Shown piece by piece: positions 35,792 to 44,788 of a stretch of DNA of 64,000 nucleotides; the first letter of the stretch is position 1; every line of letters starts with the position of its first letter. A model generated the notes under the pieces. That model saw only the letters and a program-made list of their open reading frames with translations. It did not search any database and was not told the DNA's origin. Position numbers and translations under genes: made by a program. Origin of the DNA: Bdellovibrio sp. ZAP7 (lineage in GTDB: Bacteria > Bdellovibrionota > Bdellovibrionia > Bdellovibrionales > Bdellovibrionaceae). The stretch covers positions 496,001-560,000 of the forward strand of contig NZ_CP030082.1 of the NCBI RefSeq assembly GCF_006874645.1, given 5' to 3'.

Positions 35792-36403
35792 ATGTCCATG
35801 ATCACTTTCTCTGAAAACCATGAGTCGTCTCTTATTTCCTTCGAGGCGGGTACGCCACTAGCGAACATCACTCAACCTCGTGAAGAAGCTTTAAAATGGA
35901 CTTACTCTTTGGGTCCGATTCCTTCTTCTCATGTTGTGGTGATAGGTTTGGGTTCAGGCTTTCATATTGAAGCCCTGGCGGACTTGGATCATGACGTGCA
36001 AATCACAGTCGTTGATTCCCGTGATTCATTGATTCCAGTTTTCAGATCTCAATTTCCCGAGTTGGCTGAGCGCGTGCAAATCGTGATTGCTGATAATGTT
36101 CAGGATTTGATGAAAAACGATATTTATGCAGATGTGGTTGCGACTCGCGCTTACGTGGTGTCTTTCAGAGAATCTTGGGGCGAGCAGATGGATCTGTTCT
36201 CTGAGTTTTTTGGTCACTTGACGGGTCGTACGGTAGAAGCCGTGAAATACCACCTGCAAGATTTGCAAATGAACATGAAGTCTTTGTACTTCCAAAACAC
36301 AACTCTTCTGTCGATCAAGGATATCTTGCCGGTAGTTGAGGGTTCCCAGGTAGCAGAAGAAAAGAAGCAAATCTTTCGTATGCTGGGAGAATTGGTAAAA
36401 TAG
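35792..36403 (+). CDS. Rossmann-fold protein resembling the N-terminal domain of Maf flagellin-modifying enzymes
   Basis: A 203-residue protein with PREEALKWTYSL followed by the nucleotide-binding loop VVVIGLGSGFHIEAL and an acidic strand end in ITVVDSRD. The combination of a PxxEA helix and a GLGSGxH loop recalls the N-terminal Rossmann region of Maf-type motility-associated proteins; the larger catalytic part is missing. A methyltransferase-like role is the alternative. It is packed between TPR and GT9 genes with 1-base gaps. Confidence 0.6.
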   Translation: MSMITFSENHESSLISFEAGTPLANITQPREEALKWTYSLGPIPSSHVVVIGLGSGFHIEALADLDHDVQITVVDSRDSLIPVFRSQFPELAERVQIVIADNVQDLMKNDIYADVVATRAYVVSFRESWGEQMDLFSEFFGHLTGRTVEAVKYHLQDLQMNMKSLYFQNTTLLSIKDILPVVEGSQVAEEKKQIFRMLGELVK

Positions 36404-36404
36404 A

Positions 36405-37979
36405 ATGAAGATACTGGTCGTCTCGCTTTTACGTCTGGGAGATATTATTCAGCAGCAGCCTCTTTTAAAGGCGTTGCGTGAAAAGAATCCCCAGGCGCAA
36501 ATCCATTTGTTGATCAATCGTCAGTTTTCTCATGTTGAGGGATTGCTGACGGGTTTGGTTGATAATTATCACTATTTCGACCGGGACTCGTTACAACGTG
36601 GCCTGGGCGAGGCGTCTTTTAATATCTTGTGGTCTCATCACCAGTTGGATCAACTGGTTCAGACTTTAAATAATGAAAACTATCAGCAAGTTTTAAACTT
36701 TACCCACAATAAGCTCAGCGCCTATTTGTTGGGGGCTTTGCAAGTACCGATGAAAAAAGGTCTTCATCATTTTGAAGGAAAATTCCAAGGATTGGAAAAT
36801 CCTTGGCTTCGCTATTTCAATGACCGTTTTTCGGGTGTTCAGCCGTCGTTGTTTCATTATGTGGAGCTTTTAGGAAAGTCTTTCGATCTTCCAGTACAAA
36901 AAGCCGCGGCAATGCCAGCAACGAAATCCAAACAGGTTCTGTTTCAGTGTCTGACAAGTGATACGAAAAAGAACTGGGGCTTGAATAATTTTAAAAAACT
37001 TAAAGAGACCATCGAATCTTCACTGGTAGACTATAAGGTGAAGGTTCTTTGCGCTCCCTTTGAAAAAGAATCTCTTAAGGCCTATTTTACGGACTCAGAT
37101 CTGATCGCTTGCGATTTGCTGGGTGCCCAGGAAATGTTGAAGCAGTCTTGTCTATTAGTGACGGGTGATACCAGCATCAAGCATTTGGCATCTCAATTAG
37201 GAGTGCCAACTGTTGAGATCGTATTGGGTAGCAGTGACTGGACAAAAACCGCCGCTTATTCTGCAGCGACTGAAATAGTCAGTGCGCAGGTGCCGTGTGC
37301 TCCTTGTTCGCATTCTCAGGCTTGTTCGCAAAAATCACAAATTTGCGCGGAACAGATCACTGTGGATCAGGTTTTTGCAGCCGTTTGGGATAAATTAAGT
37401 AAAAAGGCTTCGGTATCCACGGTCTCGATCCGCGATATCGAAAGAACTTCGTGGTCTTTGCAGCTTGATGGGGGCTCGCAGTCTCACGTTTTAAGCTATG
37501 CCAGCACCGCTCTTCAATTCTCTGAAACATTCCCTAAAGCAAATTTGAGTCAGGTGTTAGCGGACGCGCGCAAGCTGCAAGCTCAATACGACACTTGGTT
37601 GCAGGCTTTGGAATCGTCTTTCCCATCCCGTAAGGAGATTGCGGCAAAGACTCAATTGAAAAGCCAGGATATAGGCGAATTTATCCTGACGGCTCAAGAT
37701 ATTATTAAATCCAAAAAAGATGCGGCTGGGTATTTCCAGTCCATCGTTGAAAATCTGATGACTCGCTTTTCCAGCACGTTGCAATTTCATGAGAAAATGC
37801 AGGCAGCTCTTGCGGAAGTTCGCGAACTTTTGCAGTCGCGAGGTCAGTTCATTCACTCTTTAGAAATAGTTCTCAAGGAAGGGGCCTATTATGCAGCAGG
37901 AATTGGACAATTATCTATCGATGGCTTTGAAGAGGCTGGAAGAAGCTTACAAAGAGATCGTGAAGACGCAGCCATATAA
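36405..37979 (+). CDS. Glycosyltransferase family 9 (heptosyltransferase-like) with a long C-terminal extension
   Basis: The N-terminal 340 residues are GT9: opening MKILVVSLLRLGDIIQQQPLL, the sugar-nucleotide region LVTGDTSIKHLASQLG, and a cysteine cluster CAPCSHSQACSQKSQIC near 297-313 such as many GT9 enzymes carry. About 180 extra helical residues follow (524 total; the family is usually about 350). GT9 enzymes add heptose to LPS or, in the autotransporter heptosyltransferases, to proteins. The flagellar setting favours a protein acceptor, by inference. Confidence 0.82.
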   Translation: MKILVVSLLRLGDIIQQQPLLKALREKNPQAQIHLLINRQFSHVEGLLTGLVDNYHYFDRDSLQRGLGEASFNILWSHHQLDQLVQTLNNENYQQVLNFTHNKLSAYLLGALQVPMKKGLHHFEGKFQGLENPWLRYFNDRFSGVQPSLFHYVELLGKSFDLPVQKAAAMPATKSKQVLFQCLTSDTKKNWGLNNFKKLKETIESSLVDYKVKVLCAPFEKESLKAYFTDSDLIACDLLGAQEMLKQSCLLVTGDTSIKHLASQLGVPTVEIVLGSSDWTKTAAYSAATEIVSAQVPCAPCSHSQACSQKSQICAEQITVDQVFAAVWDKLSKKASVSTVSIRDIERTSWSLQLDGGSQSHVLSYASTALQFSETFPKANLSQVLADARKLQAQYDTWLQALESSFPSRKEIAAKTQLKSQDIGEFILTAQDIIKSKKDAAGYFQSIVENLMTRFSSTLQFHEKMQAALAEVRELLQSRGQFIHSLEIVLKEGAYYAAGIGQLSIDGFEEAGRSLQRDREDAAI

Positions 37980-38064
37980 CCAAGAAGCTGAAACAATCAA
38001 ACTCGTTGCAGAACTAGCGAAGGAACAGATTAAAGATGAAAATTCTCATTCAGCAGCTCGCTAG
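37891..38064 (+). CDS. Possible small helical protein overlapping two glycosyltransferase genes
   Basis: A 57-codon frame begins at an ATG with AAGGAAGGGG seven bases upstream. It overlaps the end of the first GT9 gene by 89 bases and the start of the second by 29. The product is charged and helical (MALKRLEEAYKEIVK). It also fills the only sizeable gap between the two genes. The strong ribosome site is the main evidence; a chance frame is possible. Confidence 0.4.
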   Translation: MQQELDNYLSMALKRLEEAYKEIVKTQPYNQEAETIKLVAELAKEQIKDENSHSAAR

Positions 38065-39496
38065 ATTAGGTGATATCTATATGTCTTGGCCGGCGATTCG
38101 CGCGGTTCGCCGCATGAATCCTGATGCCGAGATCCATTTTTTGACTCGTCCACGTTTTGAAGGTGCGGTTGAGGGTTTAACTGCTATCGATAAGCATCTG
38201 ACCTTGCCAAGCGGACATATTCTGATGCCGTTGGTTAATGAAAATGCCAACTTAGAAGAATCACTGAATCGCATGGAAGAATTTGTCGAAGAAGTTCGTG
38301 CGGAAAACTACGATCAGATTATCAATCTGACGTTTTCACCGTTTTCGAGCTATTTGACTCACGCTTTGACGATGCCTCACACGACAGTGTTGGGATATAC
38401 GCGCTTCAGAGACGGCTTTTTCTGCGCGGCAGATGAAGTCAGTGCTTATTTCTATGCGCAAGTTGGAATCGGTAAACCCAATCGCGTGCACGTGGCTGAT
38501 ATCTTTGCATCGATGATCGGTACCGAATATACCGAACAAGACTGGGAAGCGCCGCAATTGCCGGAATTGAATTTTGAGTTGCCCCCGTTGTATTTAACGG
38601 TTCACGTTGGTGCGAGTGAAAAGCACAAAGCCCTGACAGCGGATGCTTGGGGACGCGGCATTGATTACTTCAATCGCCGTTATCAAGGAATGCCTATCGT
38701 TTTGATCGGTGCGCCAAATGAAGTGGAAATCGCGAACGAAATCGTCGCGGCCGCTCCAAATGCAGCGATTACCAATCTGGTTGGCAAAACACGGATGAAT
38801 GAATTGTTCACAGTTCTTAAGCGTTCTGAATTGCTTATCGGTTGCGACAGCGCTCCAATTCATATGGCTTCATTAACGGATACTCCGACATTGAACATCA
38901 GTATCGGAAATGTGAATTTCTGGGAAACCGGTCCTAAAGCGACTTTGGGCTTAATTTACCGAGTCGAAGAAGGTCAGGATGTCGTTCCAGAGCGTATCGG
39001 TGAAATCATCGCTCAGCTTTTGGAAGGCAACGCAGATCCAGAACTGATCATGCGCACGGGCGGCCTGGCAAGTTATGCCAAGGTTGAATCGGCGGAGAAA
39101 GAGTTCGCCTGGAACTTGGTTCAAGCCCTGTATTTGGGTGGCCAATTCCCCGTCGCGGAACGTATTGAAATCATTGAAGGCGCCATGAAACTGGATGAAA
39201 TCAATGACTTCATGATGAGCCAATTTGCTTTGATTCATGAAAAAGGTGTGGAAGCCGTCGCGCCATTTATCGACGGTGGCGAAGATGTTATTAAGTCCAT
39301 TAGCCGGATCGTACCGGAGTTGCGTCCTATGATTGACTGGTATCATGCGGAAAAAATCCGTGTGGCGCCAGGCACGCAAGAAGAGATCGTAGCTGCAACT
39401 TTGAGTGTTCATGAGCGTTTTAAACGCCATCTTCGTGTTTATGTTCCTCGTGACGAGAAAGTCACGACAGTGGAGGCCAAAGATGGAACGCTATAA
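38036..39496 (+). CDS. Glycosyltransferase family 9 (heptosyltransferase-like), second copy
   Basis: A 486-residue GT9 protein: MKILIQQLARLGDIYMSWPAI at the N-terminus, LYLTVHVGASEKHKALTADAWG in the middle and LIGCDSAPIHMASLTDTPTLNI in the C-terminal Rossmann half. About 130 extra residues follow the catalytic part. It shares its start motif with the preceding GT9 gene but has diverged strongly. It lacks the Cys cluster seen there. The acceptor is unknown; position after fliD/fliS and the TPR/Maf-like genes suggests flagellar glycosylation. Confidence 0.82.
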   Translation: MKILIQQLARLGDIYMSWPAIRAVRRMNPDAEIHFLTRPRFEGAVEGLTAIDKHLTLPSGHILMPLVNENANLEESLNRMEEFVEEVRAENYDQIINLTFSPFSSYLTHALTMPHTTVLGYTRFRDGFFCAADEVSAYFYAQVGIGKPNRVHVADIFASMIGTEYTEQDWEAPQLPELNFELPPLYLTVHVGASEKHKALTADAWGRGIDYFNRRYQGMPIVLIGAPNEVEIANEIVAAAPNAAITNLVGKTRMNELFTVLKRSELLIGCDSAPIHMASLTDTPTLNISIGNVNFWETGPKATLGLIYRVEEGQDVVPERIGEIIAQLLEGNADPELIMRTGGLASYAKVESAEKEFAWNLVQALYLGGQFPVAERIEIIEGAMKLDEINDFMMSQFALIHEKGVEAVAPFIDGGEDVIKSISRIVPELRPMIDWYHAEKIRVAPGTQEEIVAATLSVHERFKRHLRVYVPRDEKVTTVEAKDGTL

Positions 39497-40166
39497 AGTA
39501 TCGGGCGAAGATCTTCGCAATTTTTATCAAGGTGACACGAATCTTTCCAAAGTTTTCGCTGATATTGAAAATGACCTTCGCGATACCAATGCAGTTGTCT
39601 GCAGATTTATCGTTAATGGCATGGAAATCAAGGAATCTGACGAAGCGCGCTTTGGCTCGGTTTCCCTGAAGGATGTGGAAACACTTGAGTACATGACGGA
39701 AAACAGCAACGATCTGGTGTTGGATGTTTTGCGTGCATGGATCGATTCCCTGCCAGAGCTTATGGGAAAAACTGAAAACTTATCCAAGCGTATGCGCGCT
39801 CAAGGTTTGAGTGGTTTGCTAAAACCAATTCATGATCTGGTATCAAATTGTGAATATTTGATCGATAGCGTGATGTCTTTGAAAGTTTTGGTGGGCGACC
39901 GTTACCTTGTGGCAAGTCCAGTTAACTGGGCTATCGCGGAAGAGCAAAGTAAAAAGACCGTTACTGAAGCACTTGGTGCTATGGAAAATAAGGATTTTGT
40001 TCTTTTAGCGGATGTCCTGGAGTATGATTTAAACAATGTACTGCAAATGTGGAAAGAACACTTGCAGTACTTGGAGAAGGCGCTCAATGGGGACATCAAC
40101 GGATCAAATTTCAAATCCGAACAAGATAGATCCAATCCTGTGGGTTGGAAACGTATCGCCAATTAG
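39483..40166 (+). CDS. Unknown cytoplasmic protein of the flagellar/GT9 operon
   Basis: The ATG at 39483 overlaps the upstream GT9 gene by 14 bases (GGAGGCC upstream) and gives 227 residues. The first 70 residues mix strands and helices; the rest is mostly helical. No signal peptide, membrane segment or known motif is visible, and no family was recognised. Its 3' end overlaps the following kinase gene by 80 bases, so tight coupling to that kinase is likely. Confidence 0.7.
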   Translation: MERYKVSGEDLRNFYQGDTNLSKVFADIENDLRDTNAVVCRFIVNGMEIKESDEARFGSVSLKDVETLEYMTENSNDLVLDVLRAWIDSLPELMGKTENLSKRMRAQGLSGLLKPIHDLVSNCEYLIDSVMSLKVLVGDRYLVASPVNWAIAEEQSKKTVTEALGAMENKDFVLLADVLEYDLNNVLQMWKEHLQYLEKALNGDINGSNFKSEQDRSNPVGWKRIAN

Positions 40167-42087
40167 GCTGCCGCAATTCTTTCCGTTTCAAAAACGGGAA
40201 GTCGAGATCGTCTTACGGGCTTCTTTTCAGGAAGCCCGTTCGCTTTTGCAAAATCAGAAATTTTCCTCGATCTTAGTCCAGGACGAAGGGGGCGCGGAGG
40301 CTTTTGAACTTTTGGTTCAAGCACGCCACCTGCAACCCATGGCGCCGCGCTTTTATATTTCTAACGAATTAAATGAGGAAAAAGTTCGTAAGGGTATCAA
40401 TCAAGCTCAAGTCTATAGATTTATCCGCTGGCCATTGGCGGAACGAGAAATCTGGCAGCAGCTTGAAGATGCTCTGGAAAAACACTCCACTTATCTTTCG
40501 CGATCTCTTTTGTTAAAGGAATCGTCTTCGCAAAATAAAGAACTGGAAGCCTTGACGCATTCCTTGGAAGGCTTGGTTGACGAGCGCACGCAATTTATCG
40601 AAATGTCTCACAAAGAGGAAACCGATAAACTGAACCGTGAACGAAATCTGGTCCGTCTGATTAAAGATCTGGCGAATCAAAACTCGTTTGAAGATGTTCT
40701 GGGAATCATTCGTAAAGAGCTTCGTAAGTTTCATAAAATTGGGGACCCCATTCTGGTGTATCGCACCGACAACGCAAAGACTCACTTTATCAGTTTTCAG
40801 TTGGGGACGATGACTCAGTCCGAGTCCTCCACTCATTTTGAATTCCCCAAAAATGCGCAAGTGCCGTCAGCAGATTTGATTCGCCATCTGGCAAATCATT
40901 TTGGTCGTCCCTTTGCTAAAACCTATGTCGTTCCGTTGGAGCTGCGTTTGACCAACCATCTGATGGGTGGAAATGGTGAGGCGATTCTTTGTGTTGAAAA
41001 CTCCTTGAACGATAAAGAGATGCCGCCTTTTGTGGAGTTCATGACCGATCGTATGCGCCCGTTGGGGATGACCTTGGACCGTGTTCTTTTGGACAGTCAG
41101 CTTTCTGCGTTTTCATATCGCTGGGAAAAAACCTTCGATGGCATGAGAGACCCTATCGCTATCATGGACATGGATCACAGTGTGATTCGCGCTAACAAAA
41201 AATTCTCGGATAGATTTCCTGACAAGCGCCAAGCGATTGAGGGGTCTCCCGCAGCGCAGGCTTTGGCTGATGGGCAGTCGCACGTAGGACAAATCCAGGT
41301 CGATAATCGCATTTACCAGGTTCACAGCTATCCCGTGGTCTTGGATAACGGTGGCAAGGCCACAAATGTTGTAAATCAATACGTAGACATCACTCAGTCC
41401 CGCGAACTTTACTTACGCATGTTGCAGAATGAAAAAATGGGAGCGATCGGGATGCTGGCCGGGAATATCGCTCATGAGTTGAATAACCCTCTGACGGGTC
41501 TGCGTTCATTGACGCAGGTTCTGCTGCAAGAGGCAGACAAAAAAACCAACCTCTATTCAGATTTGGTCGAGATCGAAAAAGCCGCGGCTCGTTCGCAGCG
41601 TATTATTAAAAACCTTTTGGATTTTTCTAAAGGAGAAGATCAACCCGCAGAGGATATTTCCGTCGACGAAATCGTCGAAAGAACTCTGCCGATGTTGAAA
41701 TCCGCTCTGCGCACCCATCGCCTGGAAGTCACACTGCAAACTGTGGATAAAACTGTGCACGTTGAGCCACACTTGATTCAACAGGTGGTCTTCAACCTGG
41801 TTAATAACGCGTGTCAGGCGATGAAGGATCCAGGTCGTCTTAAACTCAACTCTTACCACTCGGGAAATCAGGTGGTTCTAGAAATTGAGGACACGGGGCC
41901 AGGCGTGCCAGAGGATATTCAAAAGCGCATTTTTGAGCCGTTCTTCACGACAAAAAAAGAAGGACATGGAACCGGTCTTGGGTTAAGTATGTCTAAGTCG
42001 GTCATCGAGAAATTTGGGGGCAGTATCACGCTCAATTCGGTGCAACCTAACGGTGCTCGTTTCGTGATTACTTTGCCATGTAAGTAA
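40087..42087 (+). CDS. Cytoplasmic sensor histidine kinase with an N-terminal pseudo-receiver
   Basis: I take the ATG at 40087 (GGAGAAGG upstream), giving 666 residues. The N-terminal 120 residues look like a receiver, but its Lys is replaced (FIRWP for the usual KP), so it is probably a pseudo-receiver. A coiled coil, a GAF-like domain (about 180-340) and a PAS domain (355-450) follow. The catalytic core has His in GNIAHELNNPLTG (about 464), NLVNNACQAM, DTGPGVPE and GTGLGLSMS. It is NtrB-like. The receiver gene 11 bases downstream is the likely partner. Confidence 0.85.
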   Translation: MGTSTDQISNPNKIDPILWVGNVSPIRLPQFFPFQKREVEIVLRASFQEARSLLQNQKFSSILVQDEGGAEAFELLVQARHLQPMAPRFYISNELNEEKVRKGINQAQVYRFIRWPLAEREIWQQLEDALEKHSTYLSRSLLLKESSSQNKELEALTHSLEGLVDERTQFIEMSHKEETDKLNRERNLVRLIKDLANQNSFEDVLGIIRKELRKFHKIGDPILVYRTDNAKTHFISFQLGTMTQSESSTHFEFPKNAQVPSADLIRHLANHFGRPFAKTYVVPLELRLTNHLMGGNGEAILCVENSLNDKEMPPFVEFMTDRMRPLGMTLDRVLLDSQLSAFSYRWEKTFDGMRDPIAIMDMDHSVIRANKKFSDRFPDKRQAIEGSPAAQALADGQSHVGQIQVDNRIYQVHSYPVVLDNGGKATNVVNQYVDITQSRELYLRMLQNEKMGAIGMLAGNIAHELNNPLTGLRSLTQVLLQEADKKTNLYSDLVEIEKAAARSQRIIKNLLDFSKGEDQPAEDISVDEIVERTLPMLKSALRTHRLEVTLQTVDKTVHVEPHLIQQVVFNLVNNACQAMKDPGRLKLNSYHSGNQVVLEIEDTGPGVPEDIQKRIFEPFFTTKKEGHGTGLGLSMSKSVIEKFGGSITLNSVQPNGARFVITLPCK

Positions 42088-42098
42088 GGATTTTGTTT

Positions 42099-42452
42099 GT
42101 GAAGGTACTGATTGTTGATGATGAAGCTTTAGTCCGTCGTTCTTTGTCCCGCGCTTTTCGTGCGAAAGGGCATGAGGTCGTTGAAGCTGAAAATGGCAAC
42201 GAAGGCCTTGAACAGTGGAGGAAGTCCACACCGGATCTGGTATTTCTGGATGTATTGATGCCTGGCCTGACAGGCCCGGAAGTTTTAAAGGAAATCGGCA
42301 CAGACCGTTCTGGTAAGGTGATTTTAATGTCTGCTTTTGCCGGAGAACATAACATGGAAACAGCTTTGCAGATGGGAGCTGAAATGTTTGTTCCGAAACC
42401 TTTCGAAGATATTTTTGCCGTTGTGAAAATGGCCGAGGATTTACTGTCATGA
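42099..42452 (+). CDS. Stand-alone response regulator receiver
   Basis: The GTG at 42099, with AAGGA upstream, opens a 117-residue CheY-like protein: VDDEALVRR acidic pocket, phospho-Asp in LVFLDVLMPG and Lys in FVPKPF. No output domain is present. It follows the kinase at 40087 and overlaps rsmD by 4 bases (ATGA). Its place at the end of the flagellar run suggests motility or glycosylation control, by inference. Confidence 0.9.
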   Translation: MKVLIVDDEALVRRSLSRAFRAKGHEVVEAENGNEGLEQWRKSTPDLVFLDVLMPGLTGPEVLKEIGTDRSGKVILMSAFAGEHNMETALQMGAEMFVPKPFEDIFAVVKMAEDLLS

Positions 42453-43042
42453 GAATTATTGCGGGTAAGTATCGTGGGCACCAACTGGTGGCATTCAAGG
42501 CGGATCATATTCGTCCGACCACGGATCGCGTAAAAGAAACGTTGTTCAATAAACTTCAGTTTCAAATTGAAGGCGCCAATGTCGCCGACCTTTTTTGTGG
42601 AACAGGTAACTTAGGGATTGAAGCCCTTTCTCGTGATGCCCGTTTTTGTACCTTTGTAGAAAAAAATCCTAAATCGTTAGCAATTGCTCGCCAAAACTTT
42701 GAAAAACTTAAAGTTCCAGCCAGCAATTACAAAGTGGTCAGCATGGACGTTCTTGCGTTTTTAAAATCATACGCAGGAGAGCCTTTTGATATTATTTTTG
42801 CAGATCCTCCATTTACGGAAAAGATGGCCCATTCCGTTGTTGAGGCAGCCAGCACAAGTGCGGCGTTTGGCACTAACACCGTGATGGCGATTGAATCTCA
42901 AGCCAAAGAACGTATGGAAGATCGTTATGGTCAGTTGGTGCGCTTTAGCAAGAAGGACTACGGAGATAAAATTCTAAGCATGTTCTGTCACGAAAGCGCG
43001 ATGGAACAAGACTCCGCAGAAGGGGAATCCAGTGGCGAGTAA
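42449..43042 (+). CDS. rsmD: 16S rRNA (guanine966-N2)-methyltransferase RsmD
   Basis: A 197-residue protein starting MRIIAGKYRGHQL, with RPTTDRVKETLFN, the SAM loop ADLFCGTGNLGIEAL and catalytic ADPPF, all RsmD signatures. It modifies the small ribosomal subunit RNA. It overlaps the receiver gene by 4 bases and coaD by 11, the rsmD-coaD order being common across bacteria. Confidence 0.95.
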   Translation: MRIIAGKYRGHQLVAFKADHIRPTTDRVKETLFNKLQFQIEGANVADLFCGTGNLGIEALSRDARFCTFVEKNPKSLAIARQNFEKLKVPASNYKVVSMDVLAFLKSYAGEPFDIIFADPPFTEKMAHSVVEAASTSAAFGTNTVMAIESQAKERMEDRYGQLVRFSKKDYGDKILSMFCHESAMEQDSAEGESSGE

Positions 43043-43517
43043 TATTGCAGTATATCCCGGCAGCTTTGATCCGATCACAATGGGCCACGTGGATATTATC
43101 AACCGTGTGGCGCCGCTGTACTCTGAAGTGGTGATTCTGGTGGCCCAATCGAATCAGAAGCAATCCATGTTCACAGCTCAAGAAAGAAAAGAACTGATCG
43201 AAAAATCTTTGGCGCATTTAAAAAACGTCAAAGTCGATTTTTTTGAAGGCTTGACCATTGATTATATGAAAAGGAACAAAGCCCAAGTGATCATTCGTGG
43301 TCTACGTGCGGTTGTGGACTTCGAATATGAATTAACGATGGCGCAGATTAATAAAAAGATCGCACCAGAAATTGAAACTCTTTTGATGTTTGCAAGTCCG
43401 GAGTATTACTACATCTCTTCACGTGGCGTGAAAGAGCTTGCAGTCAATGGTGGAGAATTAAACGGTTTTGTTCCTGACGTAGTTAAAGAGGCGATCACAA
43501 AAAAACTTAAAAAGTAG
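43032..43517 (+). CDS. coaD: Phosphopantetheine adenylyltransferase
   Basis: The GTG start overlaps the rsmD end. The 161-residue product has YPGSFDPITMGHVDII with the catalytic TxGH, IIRGLRAVVDFEYE and the ISSRGVKELA nucleotide motif, as in CoaD. It catalyses the fourth step of coenzyme A synthesis in the cytoplasm. Length is standard. Confidence 0.97.
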   Translation: MASNIAVYPGSFDPITMGHVDIINRVAPLYSEVVILVAQSNQKQSMFTAQERKELIEKSLAHLKNVKVDFFEGLTIDYMKRNKAQVIIRGLRAVVDFEYELTMAQINKKIAPEIETLLMFASPEYYYISSRGVKELAVNGGELNGFVPDVVKEAITKKLKK

Positions 43518-43528
43518 GACGTCGTTGT

Positions 43529-44731
43529 ATGTTGCAACTTTCAAAGCGCTCCCAAAATCTAAAGACTTCTCCAACCTTGTTTCTGGTTGCGAAAGCCAAG
43601 GAACTTGCGGCTCAGGGGCACGATGTGATTTCTCTGACAGTGGGGGAGCCGGATTGGCCGACTTTTGAAGTTCCCAGCAAAGCCGGGATCGAAGCTATTG
43701 AAAAAAACATAACCAAGTACACGGCTGCCAATGGCACCATCGAATTGCGCCAGACGATCGCAAAAAAATATAAATTTGAGATTGATCAAGCCTACTCCAC
43801 CAAAGAAATTACGGTGGCTTCGGGCGCAAAGTTTATTATCTTTGCGGCACTTCAAATGCTTTGCTCTCCGGGTGACGAGGTTATCATCGGCGCACCTTAC
43901 TGGGTCAGTTACCCGATGATGGTGGAGCTGGCAGACGGCGTGCCCCGCATTATCGAGTGTGGGGAGCAAGAAAATTACAAAATCACTCCGGCGCAACTTG
44001 AAAGCGCAATCAATGCTAAAACCAAAGCGTTGCTGTTTTGCTCTCCAAGCAATCCCACAAGCTTGCTATATACCGCGGATGAATTGAAAGCCCTGGCAGA
44101 AGTTCTTAGAAAGCATCCCCAGGTCGCAATCATTTCTGATGATATGTACAACCGCTTGGTTTTCGACGGTGGCAAAGTCGCTCCGCACATTCTGCAAGTG
44201 GCTCCAGATCTGAAGGATCGCACGTTGGCTGTCAATGGGGGCTCTAAGGCCTATTCCATGACCGGCTGGAGAATTGGGTGGGCCGCAGGTCCCGAGAAAC
44301 TGATTACTGCCATGGCGGACTATCAAAGCCAGGCGACGGGTTCACCTTCAAGTATCTCTCAACACGCGGCTATGAAGGCTATAGAGCACTGTGAAGCCGA
44401 TATTGAAAAAGTGGTCACGAAACTAACAGCGCGTAAAAATGCGGGCCTTGCAGAGTTGCGATCTGTTCCAGGATTCAAAGTTTCTGAACCGGATGGCGCT
44501 TTCTATTTCTGGGTCGATATTAAATCTGTTCTGGGTAAAACCTATGAAGACCAGCTGATCCGCACATCAAAAGATTTCTGCGATATTTTGCTGGATAAAT
44601 TCTTTGTCGCCACCGTTCCGGGCGTGGAATGCGGCCTGGATGGCTATATGCGCTTAAGCTTCGCCGTTTCCGAAGAAACAATGAAGCGCGCTGTGATTCG
44701 CATGAAAGAGTTTGTTTCTAAACTGGTTTAG
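43529..44731 (+). CDS. Pyridoxal-phosphate aminotransferase, aspartate type (class I)
   Basis: A 400-residue fold-type I aminotransferase. It has LTVGEPDWPTF near the start, NPTS (LLFCSPSNPTSLLY), the PLP Schiff-base Lys in NGGSKAYSMTGWRIGW and the C-terminal Arg in GYMRLSFA. This fits the Ib aspartate/prephenate aminotransferase group. It starts 12 bases after coaD and ends before the terminator at 44745. Confidence 0.92.
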   Translation: MLQLSKRSQNLKTSPTLFLVAKAKELAAQGHDVISLTVGEPDWPTFEVPSKAGIEAIEKNITKYTAANGTIELRQTIAKKYKFEIDQAYSTKEITVASGAKFIIFAALQMLCSPGDEVIIGAPYWVSYPMMVELADGVPRIIECGEQENYKITPAQLESAINAKTKALLFCSPSNPTSLLYTADELKALAEVLRKHPQVAIISDDMYNRLVFDGGKVAPHILQVAPDLKDRTLAVNGGSKAYSMTGWRIGWAAGPEKLITAMADYQSQATGSPSSISQHAAMKAIEHCEADIEKVVTKLTARKNAGLAELRSVPGFKVSEPDGAFYFWVDIKSVLGKTYEDQLIRTSKDFCDILLDKFFVATVPGVECGLDGYMRLSFAVSEETMKRAVIRMKEFVSKLV

Positions 44732-44744
44732 ACGAGATAATAAA

Positions 44745-44774
44745 AAACCCGCTGTACAGTATGTCAGCGGGTTT
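44745..44774. terminator. Bidirectional intrinsic terminator
   Basis: A perfect ten-base stem AAACCCGCTG/CAGCGGGTTT (44745-44754, 44765-44774) with A and T runs on either side, between convergent genes. Confidence 0.85.
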
Positions 44775-44788
44775 CGATTTTTATTCGA

